In this document: positions 52,789-59,811 of the stretch, piece by piece | Numbering within the stretch: the stretch's first letter is position 1 | Layout of the letters: every line of letters starts with the position of its first letter | From: an uncultured Verrucomicrobia subdivision 3 bacterium | GTDB taxonomy: Bacteria; Verrucomicrobiota; Verrucomicrobiia; Limisphaerales; UBA11358 | Direction of reading: 5' to 3' | Assembly: GCA_903872345.1 (NCBI GenBank) | Contig: CAIQKM010000006.1 | Coordinates: 1-64,000 of the forward strand | DNA length: 64,000 nt | The notes under the pieces: generated by a model | The model's input: only the letters and a program-made list of their open reading frames with translations | Told to the model about the DNA's origin: nothing | Databases searched by the model: none | Program-made: the position numbers and the translations under genes

Positions 52789-52980
52789 ATGTCATACATC
52801 AAGGAGTTCGAGGAAGAGCTTGTAGGCAAGCTCGAAGGCGGGGAGGACACGGCAACCATCGTCCGATGGATTTCCGAGAAGGTCCTCGAGAGTTACAGGA
52901 ACGGCATCACCGCCGGCAAGAACGGCACTTCGGTGAAGCGCCAGGGACAGAGCAGGCGCAGAGGACAGTTCGGCAAGCCG
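52789..52980 (+). pseudogene. Fragment of an island-encoded helical protein
   Basis: An ATG opens SYIKEFEEELVGKLEGGEDT, then IVRWISEKVLESYRNGITAG and KRQGQSRRRGQFGK. It has protein-like composition and resembles short proteins next to conjugation genes, but I cannot name it. The frame then runs into HsdR sequence out of register and continues as nonsense to 53151. It is either a complete short gene lacking its stop or a fusion scar. Confidence 0.4.
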
Positions 52981-53411
52981 AATTGCGCAACCTCTGGAGC
53001 GCGCCCGACACGCGGGCGAAGTTGCTCGCGGGCCTGGGGGAAAAAGGTTTCGGCCACGATCAGCTTGCCGAGATGCAAAAAATCATTGATGCGGAAAAGA
53101 GCGATCTATTCGATGTGCTGGCGCATGTGGCTTATGCCCTACCACCGGTGACACGCGAAGTGCGCGCCGACCATGCAAGGGTGTATATCAATTCCAACTT
53201 CAATGCCAAGCAGCAGGCGTTTCTGGATTTTGTGCTGTCACATTACGTCAACGTCGGCGTGGAAGAATTGAACCAGGACAAGTTGAAGCCGTTGCTCCTG
53301 ATCAAATACCACAACTCGATTCAAGACGCCGTGGCCGATCTTGGCAAGCCGGACGAAATCAGCAGCGTATTCGCAGGCTTCCAGAAGTATCTTTACCAAA
53401 CGGCGAGATAA
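52968..53411 (+). pseudogene. Type I restriction HsdR C-terminal fragment
   Basis: The frame reads VRQAELRNLWSAPDTRAKLL, DLFDVLAHVAYALPPVTREV then RADHAR, and FLDFVLSHYVNVGVEELNQD to SIQDAVADLGKPDEISSVFA then GFQKYLY. This is the conserved C-terminal domain of EcoEI-type HsdR subunits. The N-terminal nuclease and helicase (about 650 residues) are missing. The 5' boundary coincides with the preceding unrelated fragment. It is followed by an HsdS tail, so a type I system decayed here. Confidence 0.75.
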
Positions 53412-53417
53412 ACCAGC

Positions 53418-53471
53418 ATGGACACCCTCTTTCAATCCATGTTGCACCGCGCCTTTAACGGAGAACTATAA
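53418..53471 (+). pseudogene. HsdS C-terminal tail fragment
   Basis: Eighteen codons, DTLFQSMLHRAFNGEL and a stop, match the very end of type I specificity subunits (pattern LDALFxSLLHRAFxGEL). It lies 6 bases after the HsdR remnant stop. The recognition domains are gone. Confidence 0.65.
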
Positions 53472-53481
53472 TCAAAAACCC

Positions 53482-53778
53482 ATGCGAGAACCATCAATCA
53501 GTCAAAAAACAAGATTCATATTACTGCTTCTTGATGTAGTAATCCTCTGCGGTGCGAGTTGGATTATTTTTGGCACAATCTTCCCGCCAGATGGCGAAAA
53601 AGGATTTTGGTTTTACGTCGCACTTCTTGGATTAGTTTTTGGCAGCCGTCTTGACACCCCATTTTTCGCCGCACCTGCTGATGTCGTGCTCTATGCCGCT
53701 CCAGCGGCGATTTCACTTGCTGTAATCAGTTCGTGGGGACAGTGGGATCCCGGATTCGCTCCAATGACTTGTCGTTGA
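53482..53778 (+). pseudogene. Truncated small membrane protein
   Basis: An ATG opens REPSISQKTRFILLLLDVVI and two or three hydrophobic spans (FILLLLDVVILCGASWIIFG; FWFYVALLGLVFGSRLDTPF; VLYAAPAAISLAVISSW). From about 53740 the sequence turns into the antisense of the neighbouring minus-strand gene, and the frame ends as nonsense. The protein is probably missing its C-terminus. Family not recognised. Confidence 0.45.
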
Positions 53779-53950
53779 GGAACACTTTCCAGATTTCCCG
53801 GTGATTTGTGACGATGGTAAGAAGATTTGCCACCCGACGGGTCTTCGCATCGGCACGGAGTGAAAAAGCAGTAAACCACAGGCCGGCGATAATCCCGACC
53901 GAACTCAAAATATTAAACCAGTTTTGCGATAGCCAATCGCCTGCTTCCAT
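53726..53950 (-). pseudogene. Truncated single-span membrane protein
   Basis: 74 codons. NILSSVGIIAGLWFTAFSLR is one membrane helix, followed by ADAKTRRVANLLTIVTNHRE and IWKVFLNDKSLERI. This head is a conserved arrangement in uncharacterised proteins of about 150 aa. Here it breaks off after RIRDPTVPTN at the junction with the convergent membrane-protein fragment (about 53740). The junction appears to have deleted the ends of both genes. Confidence 0.5.
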
Positions 53951-53969
53951 GCCGCCATTTTAGCACAGA

Positions 53970-54227
53970 TCAAACCTTGTTGGGAATGTCCTGCCTAGCA
54001 TTCACCAACACGGTGCGAGGCAACCGTACAATCCGCTCATCCGGTCCACAGCCGGCGGTAGCAGGCAATTGTGCCCGAACCGCATCGGTGATATCCATGC
54101 CGATGATGGCAAAGCTGCCGTCATCGAGTTCCCAGATGTCTGGGCAGTTGTCACATGCGGCACATTCAACACCGTTGGCGTGCGGATCAGTCCCAATCCT
54201 GCGTCTGAATGTGATTTGCGCGTCCAT
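53970..54227 (-). CDS. Conserved hypothetical protein, 85 aa
   Basis: It starts at MDAQITFRRR (54227); MYLH at 54239 is an alternative. The motif ECAACDNCPDIWELDDGSFA then IIGMDIT, followed by GCGPDERIVRLPRTVLVNAR, is familiar from uncharacterised proteins common in Actinomycetota and on mobile DNA. The clustered cysteines may bind a metal. It is divergent from the XRE gene at 54324 and may share its operator region. Confidence 0.55.
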   Translation of the reverse strand: MDAQITFRRRIGTDPHANGVECAACDNCPDIWELDDGSFAIIGMDITDAVRAQLPATAGCGPDERIVRLPRTVLVNARQDIPNKV

Positions 54228-54273
54228 ATGCAAATACATTCGGCCAAGGGCTCAATAAATGCAAGAAGAAAAT

Positions 54274-54289
54274 ACAGTGTATATACTGT
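54274..54289. promoter_or_regulatory. Palindromic operator upstream of XRE gene
   Basis: ACAGT-GTATAT-ACTGT: perfect 5-bp arms around an A+T-rich six-base centre that itself contains a -10-like TATA. It lies 35 bases before the XRE start in the divergent promoter region, the expected place for autoregulation. Confidence 0.6.
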
Positions 54290-54323
54290 GGCGACTTTTG
54301 GCGATTCAGCCACTTGATATTAT

Positions 54324-54545
54324 GTGGCTACAACTCCAAAATATCGGACGGTACTGGGTGACAACATTCGCACCCATCGTCGCAATTTGAAATGGAGTCA
54401 GGAAGCATTGGCGGAAAAAGCCGATTTGCATCACAACTACATCGGTGACATTGAGCGCGGCGAGGAAAACGTTTCCATTGATGCCCTCATGCGCATCGCG
54501 AATGCCCTCAATATTTCGATATCCGAAATCGTAAAGGGCCTGTAA
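54324..54545 (+). CDS. XRE-family DNA-binding protein
   Basis: 73 aa from a GTG start. It is a single HTH_3/Cro-C1 domain: LGDNIRTHRRNLKWSQEALA, EKADLHHNYIGDIERGEENV and SIDALMRIANALNISISEI. The second helix and turn (SQEALAEKADLHHNYIGDIERG) are canonical. The size fits the short stand-alone XRE regulators found in integrative elements or restriction loci (C proteins). The nearby decayed type I genes and conjugation ATPase make either plausible. It probably binds the palindrome at 54274. Confidence 0.85.
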   Translation: MATTPKYRTVLGDNIRTHRRNLKWSQEALAEKADLHHNYIGDIERGEENVSIDALMRIANALNISISEIVKGL

Positions 54546-54577
54546 AGAAGCGACCCCTTGCGAGGTCGCTGTGTGCT

Positions 54578-55768
54578 TCAAAACGTGAAGCTGTTTTTTA
54601 GTTCCGCTGCCGCCAGGTCAGTCGGCTGCTTACCATCAGCCAATTTTACCCACCGCACAAAACGGTGTGGTGAAATGGCGCCAAGGAGCGTTTGAGCATA
54701 GCGCTCACCCGCTTTATCCCGATCAGGGACGATCCATACCCTGCCAGCAGGCTTGACCGAGGAGACAATGAGTTCGGACTGCCTTTCGGAACAGTCGGAA
54801 CCCATCGTCCCCACTACGGAGGCAAACCCGTGCTGCGTCAGCCACCAGACTCCCGCAAAACCCTCGACAACGATCAGATCGTCAACCGGCTCGGTGATGC
54901 GATGACCGTTGTAGAGGAACTGCGTCTTTCGGAATTCAATCACGACGCCGTCCTTTTCCCGCTTGCCGGGAAAGCGATAGCGCGGGTTGTCTTCGGTTAC
55001 CAGAAGCGCACCCAGCAGGTTTGCCTTGTCGGCCCCCAACTTTCCTTTGGACACGTCGGCGATGAATATCCGTCCCTTGTCCATCATGAAGCGGGCATCA
55101 ATCCGGCTGCGAATCTGCCCGAGGATGTTCCGCAGGTGCGGGGACATCAGCAGTTGCCCCACCTTGTTTTGTATCGGGGCGACCATTTCCTGTTGGAGCG
55201 ACTTGTTCAACCCCTCGAATTCGTCCACCCAGAACGACCGCACCAGCGGGTCTTTGACTTGCCTTACCACCCAGGCCCTGTATCTGCCGTCGGAAAGCAT
55301 CCGCTGGATGCCGAGCAGGCTGACGTTCTCGCAGTCGAGGAGCGCCGCCACGGTGGCGTACAGGACGTATTCCATGCGAGGACCCCAGGACGCCGACCAC
55401 CGGCTCTTGAACACGTTCACTATGCCGGAGGCGACCAAATGGCGGGCGTCGGGAGGCGTTTGGCCGAGGAGATTGAAGCCGATCGGGAATTCCATGTCCG
55501 CAGGGTTGAAATACACCACGTCCTCGATGCGACTTCGTGGTATGTAATCGAGCAGTTCCGTCGCAAGGTCGCCATGCGGATCGATCACCCCCACGCCATT
55601 GCCGGCAACGATGTCCTGGAGAATCATGTTCCGCAGCAGCGTCGTCTTTCCAGTGCCGCTCTTGCCAATAGCGTACAGGTGGTGCCGGCGGTCGTGCGGT
55701 GTCAAATCGAAGGGCCTTTCCTGCCCCCAGTCTTCGCGAACGCCCATTACAATATGCCAGTTCTCCAT
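54578..55768 (-). CDS. Chimeric conjugation ATPase head fused to TOPRIM primase tail
   Basis: 396 aa. Residues 1-256 are a TraD/VirD4-like coupling ATPase: GKSGTGKT Walker A (35-42), GVGVIDPHGDLATELLDYIP (Walker-like beta strand) and IFIADVSKGKLGADKANLLG. The family normally continues with a Walker B VDEFQ box and about 200 more residues. Instead, after LLGALLVT (near 54998) the frame passes into a primase-like part (RITEPVDDLIVVEGFAGVWW, PDRDKAGERYAQTLL) with the VEG and DxD acidic motifs of a DnaG-type TOPRIM fold. The reading frame is intact across the joint. A deletion fusion is most likely; function doubtful. Confidence 0.75.
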   Translation of the reverse strand: MENWHIVMGVREDWGQERPFDLTPHDRRHHLYAIGKSGTGKTTLLRNMILQDIVAGNGVGVIDPHGDLATELLDYIPRSRIEDVVYFNPADMEFPIGFNLLGQTPPDARHLVASGIVNVFKSRWSASWGPRMEYVLYATVAALLDCENVSLLGIQRMLSDGRYRAWVVRQVKDPLVRSFWVDEFEGLNKSLQQEMVAPIQNKVGQLLMSPHLRNILGQIRSRIDARFMMDKGRIFIADVSKGKLGADKANLLGALLVTEDNPRYRFPGKREKDGVVIEFRKTQFLYNGHRITEPVDDLIVVEGFAGVWWLTQHGFASVVGTMGSDCSERQSELIVSSVKPAGRVWIVPDRDKAGERYAQTLLGAISPHRFVRWVKLADGKQPTDLAAAELKNSFTF

Positions 55769-55885
55769 ATTTCCAATCGAGCCCCCACTCCGGATTGCGC
55801 GCCCTTGCCGGCCTTCACGACGGCGACAGCGCCCGAATTGGCGACATCCGTTTGATGACGAGCCGCCAAGGTAACCGAGACTGGC

Positions 55886-56491
55886 ATGGTCATTACCGGT
55901 GGCAAGGCAAAATTCAAGAATGACGCCGCCGTTCAGCAGCTATTGGCGAAACCGGCCCCGTCTGAAAACCAGCCGCAACCGGAAAACAAGCCGCCTTCCG
56001 CTCCGGCTCTTGCTTCTCAGAAGGACGGGAACCTCGTGGTTGTTCTGAACCAGATGCGGACATTGAACGACGGCTCATTGCAGGTTGACCTGACGTTCCA
56101 AAACAAAAGCACTAATAATTCGATTGCCGTCGCCATGTACCATGACGTTTGCTTTGTCCCGCCGTGCAGCATGCCGACCGTACTCATTGCGGGAGATGGC
56201 CATCAATTTGGCAGCTATGATGACGGTCTGACGGGTATCCGGTCATTGGCCAAGTCACCACTGGCACTCACAGAGATTTTGCCCAATGCAGAGCTAAAGG
56301 CATCTATCGAATTCAGGGGAGGCCACGAGGTTTCGCCAACCGTGAAGACTTTTTCGCTCAGGTCAACGATTGTCGTGAACCAAAATTACAGCGCATCGTC
56401 TTACGATAATTATGCAATACGCGACAACGTCCTGCCGCCATATTGCAAACTGGTAACTGTTTTCTTGGATTTCCCTGTAAGCATGCATTGA
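55886..56491 (+). CDS. Uncharacterised protein with Pro-rich linker, 201 aa
   Basis: The ATG at 55886 opens a short lead, then a Pro/Ala/Gln/Lys linker (about 22-50; PAPSENQPQPENKPPSAPAL), then a beta-rich domain (LVVVLNQMRTLNDGSLQVDL and onward to VTVFLDFPV). Two close cysteines (CFVPPC) lie at about residue 88. The linker suggests a periplasmic or surface domain, but no signal peptide is visible, so the N-terminus may be truncated at the joint near 55,880. I do not recognise the domain. Confidence 0.5.
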   Translation: MVITGGKAKFKNDAAVQQLLAKPAPSENQPQPENKPPSAPALASQKDGNLVVVLNQMRTLNDGSLQVDLTFQNKSTNNSIAVAMYHDVCFVPPCSMPTVLIAGDGHQFGSYDDGLTGIRSLAKSPLALTEILPNAELKASIEFRGGHEVSPTVKTFSLRSTIVVNQNYSASSYDNYAIRDNVLPPYCKLVTVFLDFPVSMH

Positions 56492-56788
56492 ATTCAATGC
56501 GAAGTGCGCCTCACGTCGCCATTTTTAACCCGTCCGTCGGTGAACTCGTGTTCGCGTGAGCGATGAGGGAGGTTTTTGGCGAGCGCAGCAGACCCTACCG
56601 GAAGCTGCTGCGCGAGCCATAAAACCGACCGAAGTCGGGGATGCCGCCAAGAGGCGAAACCCCGACCAAACACATGTAAACTAAGGACTTTCCAAAATGA
56701 AAGCCCTTCCCCATGTGGGGAGGGGGGTGGGGATACCCTAAATAACGGGATTTTCATCAAAGACAATACGAGCCGATGACAATAGGCA
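56492..56788. repeat. Non-coding stretch with palindromic repeats
   Basis: No supported gene. It contains inverted repeats TCGGGG/CCCCGA (56636-56667 region) and CCTTCCCC-ATG-TGGGGAGG (56702-56724). The latter resembles the CCTTCCCCC/GGGGGAAGG palindrome at 61735, so dispersed intergenic repeats are likely. Confidence 0.45.
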
Positions 56789-56909
56789 CCACCATATTGA
56801 ATTTCGCTCGTTTTCGGACGCGGCGAGATTCGCCGCGACTGTGGTTTGAGCCAATAAATCAAAGGGTTTTTTGAAGGTAACGGTTAAGGTTTGAGCGCTT
56901 AAAAGGCGG
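56789..56909 (+). repeat. Left 121-bp inverted repeat (IR-L)
   Basis: Exact reverse complement, base for base by eye, of 58795-58915. It begins CCACCATATTGAATTTCGC and ends TTAAAAGGCGG. Outside it the flanks differ (GATGACAATAGGCA here, AGGCGGCGGG beyond the other copy). It lies outside the stop of the HTH gene, so the pair brackets both the HTH and recombinase genes. Confidence 0.9.
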
Positions 56910-56962
56910 GAAAACTTTTAATTTAAATATCGCCGAGAAAAACCATTTGCACAAATTCGACA

Positions 56963-57370
56963 TCATGTCGTAAACCGTTTAAGGATTCTCCAGCACAGGT
57001 TGGCATTCAAAGTGATGCCAAATTCTTTTGAAATGAATGCAGCGACGGCGGTCGAATTTATCTTCTTCGCTTCGCTCTGTGATTTTTTGATAAAAATCTG
57101 CACTTTCTTTAACTGTTCATCGCTGAGCTTTGTTGGTCGGCCAGGTCGCGCCTCTTCGGCCAACCCGTCAATTCCCTGCTGCTTGAATTGGGTGACCCAA
57201 TAGGCAACGGCCCGTGGCGAATCACCATAGATTCGCCCGGCCTCACTGGCCGAAGAACCGTTCAAGGCCATTGTGACGCAGTGCAACCGGTGCAAAAGCC
57301 GTTCGCGTGGTGTTTCTCCCCGCAACGCCTTCAACATCGTTTTGGTTATCGCATGTTTCTTTTTTTGCAT
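56963..57370 (-). CDS. IS630/Tc1-type HTH DNA-binding protein
   Basis: 135 aa from the ATG at 57370 (MQKKKHAITKTM); the frame extends to 57517 but would overlap the recombinase start. It has a homeodomain-like HTH (VTMALNGSSASEAGRIYGDS then PRAVAYWVTQFKQQG), then the winged segment EEARPGRPTKLSDEQLKKVQ and onward to GITLNANLCWRILKRF. This is the N-terminal DNA-binding part of IS630-type transposases without the DDE domain. It is divergent from the serine recombinase, with only 45 bases between the start codons, so shared control is likely. Confidence 0.75.
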   Translation of the reverse strand: MQKKKHAITKTMLKALRGETPRERLLHRLHCVTMALNGSSASEAGRIYGDSPRAVAYWVTQFKQQGIDGLAEEARPGRPTKLSDEQLKKVQIFIKKSQSEAKKINSTAVAAFISKEFGITLNANLCWRILKRFTT

Positions 57371-57415
57371 GGTTTTTATCTCGCAAATACTATTGCAATA
57401 TGGTAAAATATACCC

Positions 57416-58984
57416 ATGAATAAATACTTCATTTATTGTCGCAAATCGAGCGAAGATGAAGACCGCCAAATTCTCTCGATTGATGCCCAGCTTTCGGAAC
57501 TGAATGCCATTGCCCAAGGGAACGGCATGAACGTTGTCGAGACGTTCACCGAAAGCAAAAGTGCCAAAGGGCCTGGCCGCAAGGTCTTCAACGACATGAT
57601 TCGCCGGATCGAGCGCGGCGAAGCCAATGCCATTCTATCATGGAAGCTAGACCGTATCGCCCGCAATTTCGACGATGGAGGCAAGATCATCGGCCTTCTC
57701 CAGCGTGGCGTCATCCAGGAAATCCGCACGTTTGAGAAGACGTACCTGCCTTCAGACAACGTGCTCATGATTGCGGTCGAACTTGGCATGGCGAATCAAT
57801 ACGTGCGCGACCTCTCTACAAACATCCGTCGCGGTATCCGCGAGAAAATCCGCCGGGGCATATATTCAAGCAAGGCCCCGCTTGGCTATGTGAATGACCC
57901 CAAGACACGCACCATTGAACCACATCCTGAATTTTTCCCCAAGATGAAGCGGATCATGGGACTCTTCGCCACAGGTGAATATTCTCTGACCGCTATTCAA
58001 AAGGAGATTGCGAAGGCTGGCATAGTCGGGAATCTGAGTAAGAAGCCGCTTCCCCTTTCCTCGATTGGCAACTTGTTGCGAAACCCTTTCTATTACGGCG
58101 TCTTTCTCTATAAAGGCGAGATACACCAAGGCATCCACGCCCCCATGATTTCCAAAAAGACTTTTGACGATGTCCAAGGATCCCTCGTTAAAGTCGGCAA
58201 GCCGCGCAAGCACAAAGGCAACAAGGGGTTCGAGTACCTGAATTTTGCGACGTGCGGTTCATGTGGGTACTGTATCACCGGCGAGCGCCACATCAAAAAG
58301 AGCGGTCGCCGGTACCACTATTACCGCTGTACCCACAAGAACAAGAAAGTTCATTGCGAAGGTCGCGATTTTATCACCGAGGCCAAATTTGCCGAGGAGG
58401 TGAAGCGTAATGTGGAACTGGTTGTCATTCCCGACGATTGGAAGGAAAAATTCCTTGTTCGTATCGAACGGTGGGAAACGGAAGTTTCCGTTGAGAAGCA
58501 GGCAAAAATTGACAAGACCAAAGCCGAACTGGCTTTGCTCAAGGTCAAAATTGACCGGATCAATACCGCCTTCACAGACGGCTCGATTGACCTGACAGAG
58601 TTCAAAGAAATCAAGAATCCGATGGTCATTCAGAAGACCGATTTGGAACAACAAATCGCCCTTCTGGAGAAGAGTAAACTGAATCGGCTCGAACCCTTAA
58701 AAACCTTCATTTTTGAGGCAAATAGGGCTAAAACGCTGGTTTCTGAGAACAATGGGGTGGAAATGAAGTCATTTCTCAAAAAAGTCGGCTCGAACCGCCT
58801 TTTAAGCGCTCAAACCTTAACCGTTACCTTCAAAAAACCCTTTGATTTATTGGCTCAAACCACAGTCGCGGCGAATCTCGCCGCGTCCGAAAACGAGCGA
58901 AATTCAATATGGTGGAGGCGGCGGGAGTTGAACCCGCGTCCCAAGTCAACCTGCCAGCCGCGACTACATGCTTATTCCGGATAA
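57416..58984 (+). CDS. Large serine recombinase reading into ssrA
   Basis: 522 aa. The N-terminal resolvase domain has YCRKSSEDEDRQILSIDAQ (nucleophile Ser11), SWKLDRIARNFDDGGKII and EIRTFEKTYLPSDN. A recombinase domain follows (about 155-260), then a zinc ribbon CGSCGYCI to HYYRCTHKNKKVHC (about 280-320) and a coiled coil (about 360-430). From base 58795 the coding sequence lies in the right 121-bp repeat, and from 58916 it runs antisense into tmRNA (WWRRRELNPRPK) before stopping. The native terminus depends on the insertion site. It probably mobilises the 56789-58915 unit or the whole island. Confidence 0.9.
   Translation: MNKYFIYCRKSSEDEDRQILSIDAQLSELNAIAQGNGMNVVETFTESKSAKGPGRKVFNDMIRRIERGEANAILSWKLDRIARNFDDGGKIIGLLQRGVIQEIRTFEKTYLPSDNVLMIAVELGMANQYVRDLSTNIRRGIREKIRRGIYSSKAPLGYVNDPKTRTIEPHPEFFPKMKRIMGLFATGEYSLTAIQKEIAKAGIVGNLSKKPLPLSSIGNLLRNPFYYGVFLYKGEIHQGIHAPMISKKTFDDVQGSLVKVGKPRKHKGNKGFEYLNFATCGSCGYCITGERHIKKSGRRYHYYRCTHKNKKVHCEGRDFITEAKFAEEVKRNVELVVIPDDWKEKFLVRIERWETEVSVEKQAKIDKTKAELALLKVKIDRINTAFTDGSIDLTEFKEIKNPMVIQKTDLEQQIALLEKSKLNRLEPLKTFIFEANRAKTLVSENNGVEMKSFLKKVGSNRLLSAQTLTVTFKKPFDLLAQTTVAANLAASENERNSIWWRRRELNPRPKSTCQPRLHAYSG
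58795..58915 (-). repeat. Right 121-bp inverted repeat (IR-R), abutting ssrA
   Basis: Reverse complement of 56789-56909. It codes for roughly residues 460-500 of the recombinase and ends at CAATATGGTGG, which includes the last six bases (CCACCA) of tmRNA read on the opposite strand. The 3' end of ssrA is therefore part of the repeat boundary. Confidence 0.9.
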
Positions 58985-59260
58985 TATTTTCTGCTATGCG
59001 ATGGCGTCCGGACTCGAGTCGCACTGCCTAGTCCGCATGAAATTTTCTCGGCCAAATGCGCGCGGTCCCCGCATTTAACCATGCCTGCTGTTGCGTCCAT
59101 CCACCCTAGCAGGTGTCAAGCGGCGGACGTCGTGGCCTTAGGCCGCGAGGGCTAATTCTTCGTTAGCTGTTTTGTTTGATGCGATTATTTACGAGGCCAA
59201 CGCATCGTCCTCGGCATGCCGCCTCTGGCGTGTTCACATGGTCGAAACCAGTACGCCCCC
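58910..59260 (-). ncRNA. ssrA: Transfer-messenger RNA (tmRNA)
   Basis: One-piece tmRNA of about 351 nt. The 5' end GGGGGCG pairs with the 3' CGCCTCC, followed by A and encoded CCA. The 3' end has a T arm GCGGG-TTCAACT-CCCGC. The 5' side shows the typical TACTGGTTTCGAC. The tag frame reads ASNKTANEELALAA then TAA, starting from a GCA resume codon, and ends in the Ala-Leu-Ala-Ala degron. It rescues stalled ribosomes with SmpB. Its 3' end is intact although a recombinase unit sits directly against it. Confidence 0.95.
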
Positions 59261-59393
59261 ATCAATTCGGCAACTCCAACATCGGTTATTTCCACCCTTC
59301 GGTCAAGTCAGCTTTCCATCTCAACCGCCACCGCCGGCGTAAATGACAGAATGTAGGTTGAACTAGACCAAAACCGGGTTAAGGTGATGCCTC

Positions 59394-59807
59394 ATGTCAG
59401 AAGTGTCCAAACCTTGGGATTTTAAATTACTCTACGACGGCCAGTGTCCGTTCTGCCGGCGCGAAGCACTGTGGCTGGCACGCCGCTGCCGGAACGGTCG
59501 CCTGGCGCTGGAAGATATTTCTTTGCCGGACTTTGATCCCGCCCGCTACGGCACCACGCTGGATGAGTTGATGGGCGTGATGCATGGCGTGTATCCCGAT
59601 GGCCGGCTGGTCACGCGCGTGGCCGTGTTTCGCGAAGCGTATCGTGTGGCCGGACTCGGCTGGCTGCTCGCCCCGACCGCCTGGCCCGGGCTGCGCACGC
59701 TGGCCAATTGGGGCTACGAATGGTTCGCCCGCAACCGCCTCGCCATCGGCCGCTGGTTTGGCGGCACGGACTGTCGCGACGGCCGGTGCGCGATCAAACC
59801 GCGCTAA
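59394..59807 (+). CDS. DCC-family thiol-disulfide oxidoreductase (DUF393)
   Basis: 137 aa. KLLYDGQCPFCRREALWLAR carries the defining YDGxCPxC motif (Cys18/Cys21) near the N-terminus. The remaining sequence (LEDISLPDFDPARYG; DGRLVTRVAVFREAYRVAGL; WPGLRTLANWGYEWFARNR) follows the DUF393 pattern. A predicted thioredoxin-like role is family knowledge; the partner is unknown. It is convergent with the ABC-F gene, with 4 bases between the stops. Confidence 0.88.
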   Translation: MSEVSKPWDFKLLYDGQCPFCRREALWLARRCRNGRLALEDISLPDFDPARYGTTLDELMGVMHGVYPDGRLVTRVAVFREAYRVAGLGWLLAPTAWPGLRTLANWGYEWFARNRLAIGRWFGGTDCRDGRCAIKPR

Positions 59808-59811
59808 GAAA

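Noticed and set aside
54692..55855. 387-codon plus-strand ORF
   Set aside because: Antisense to the ATPase-TOPRIM gene with Walker A. There are no motifs.
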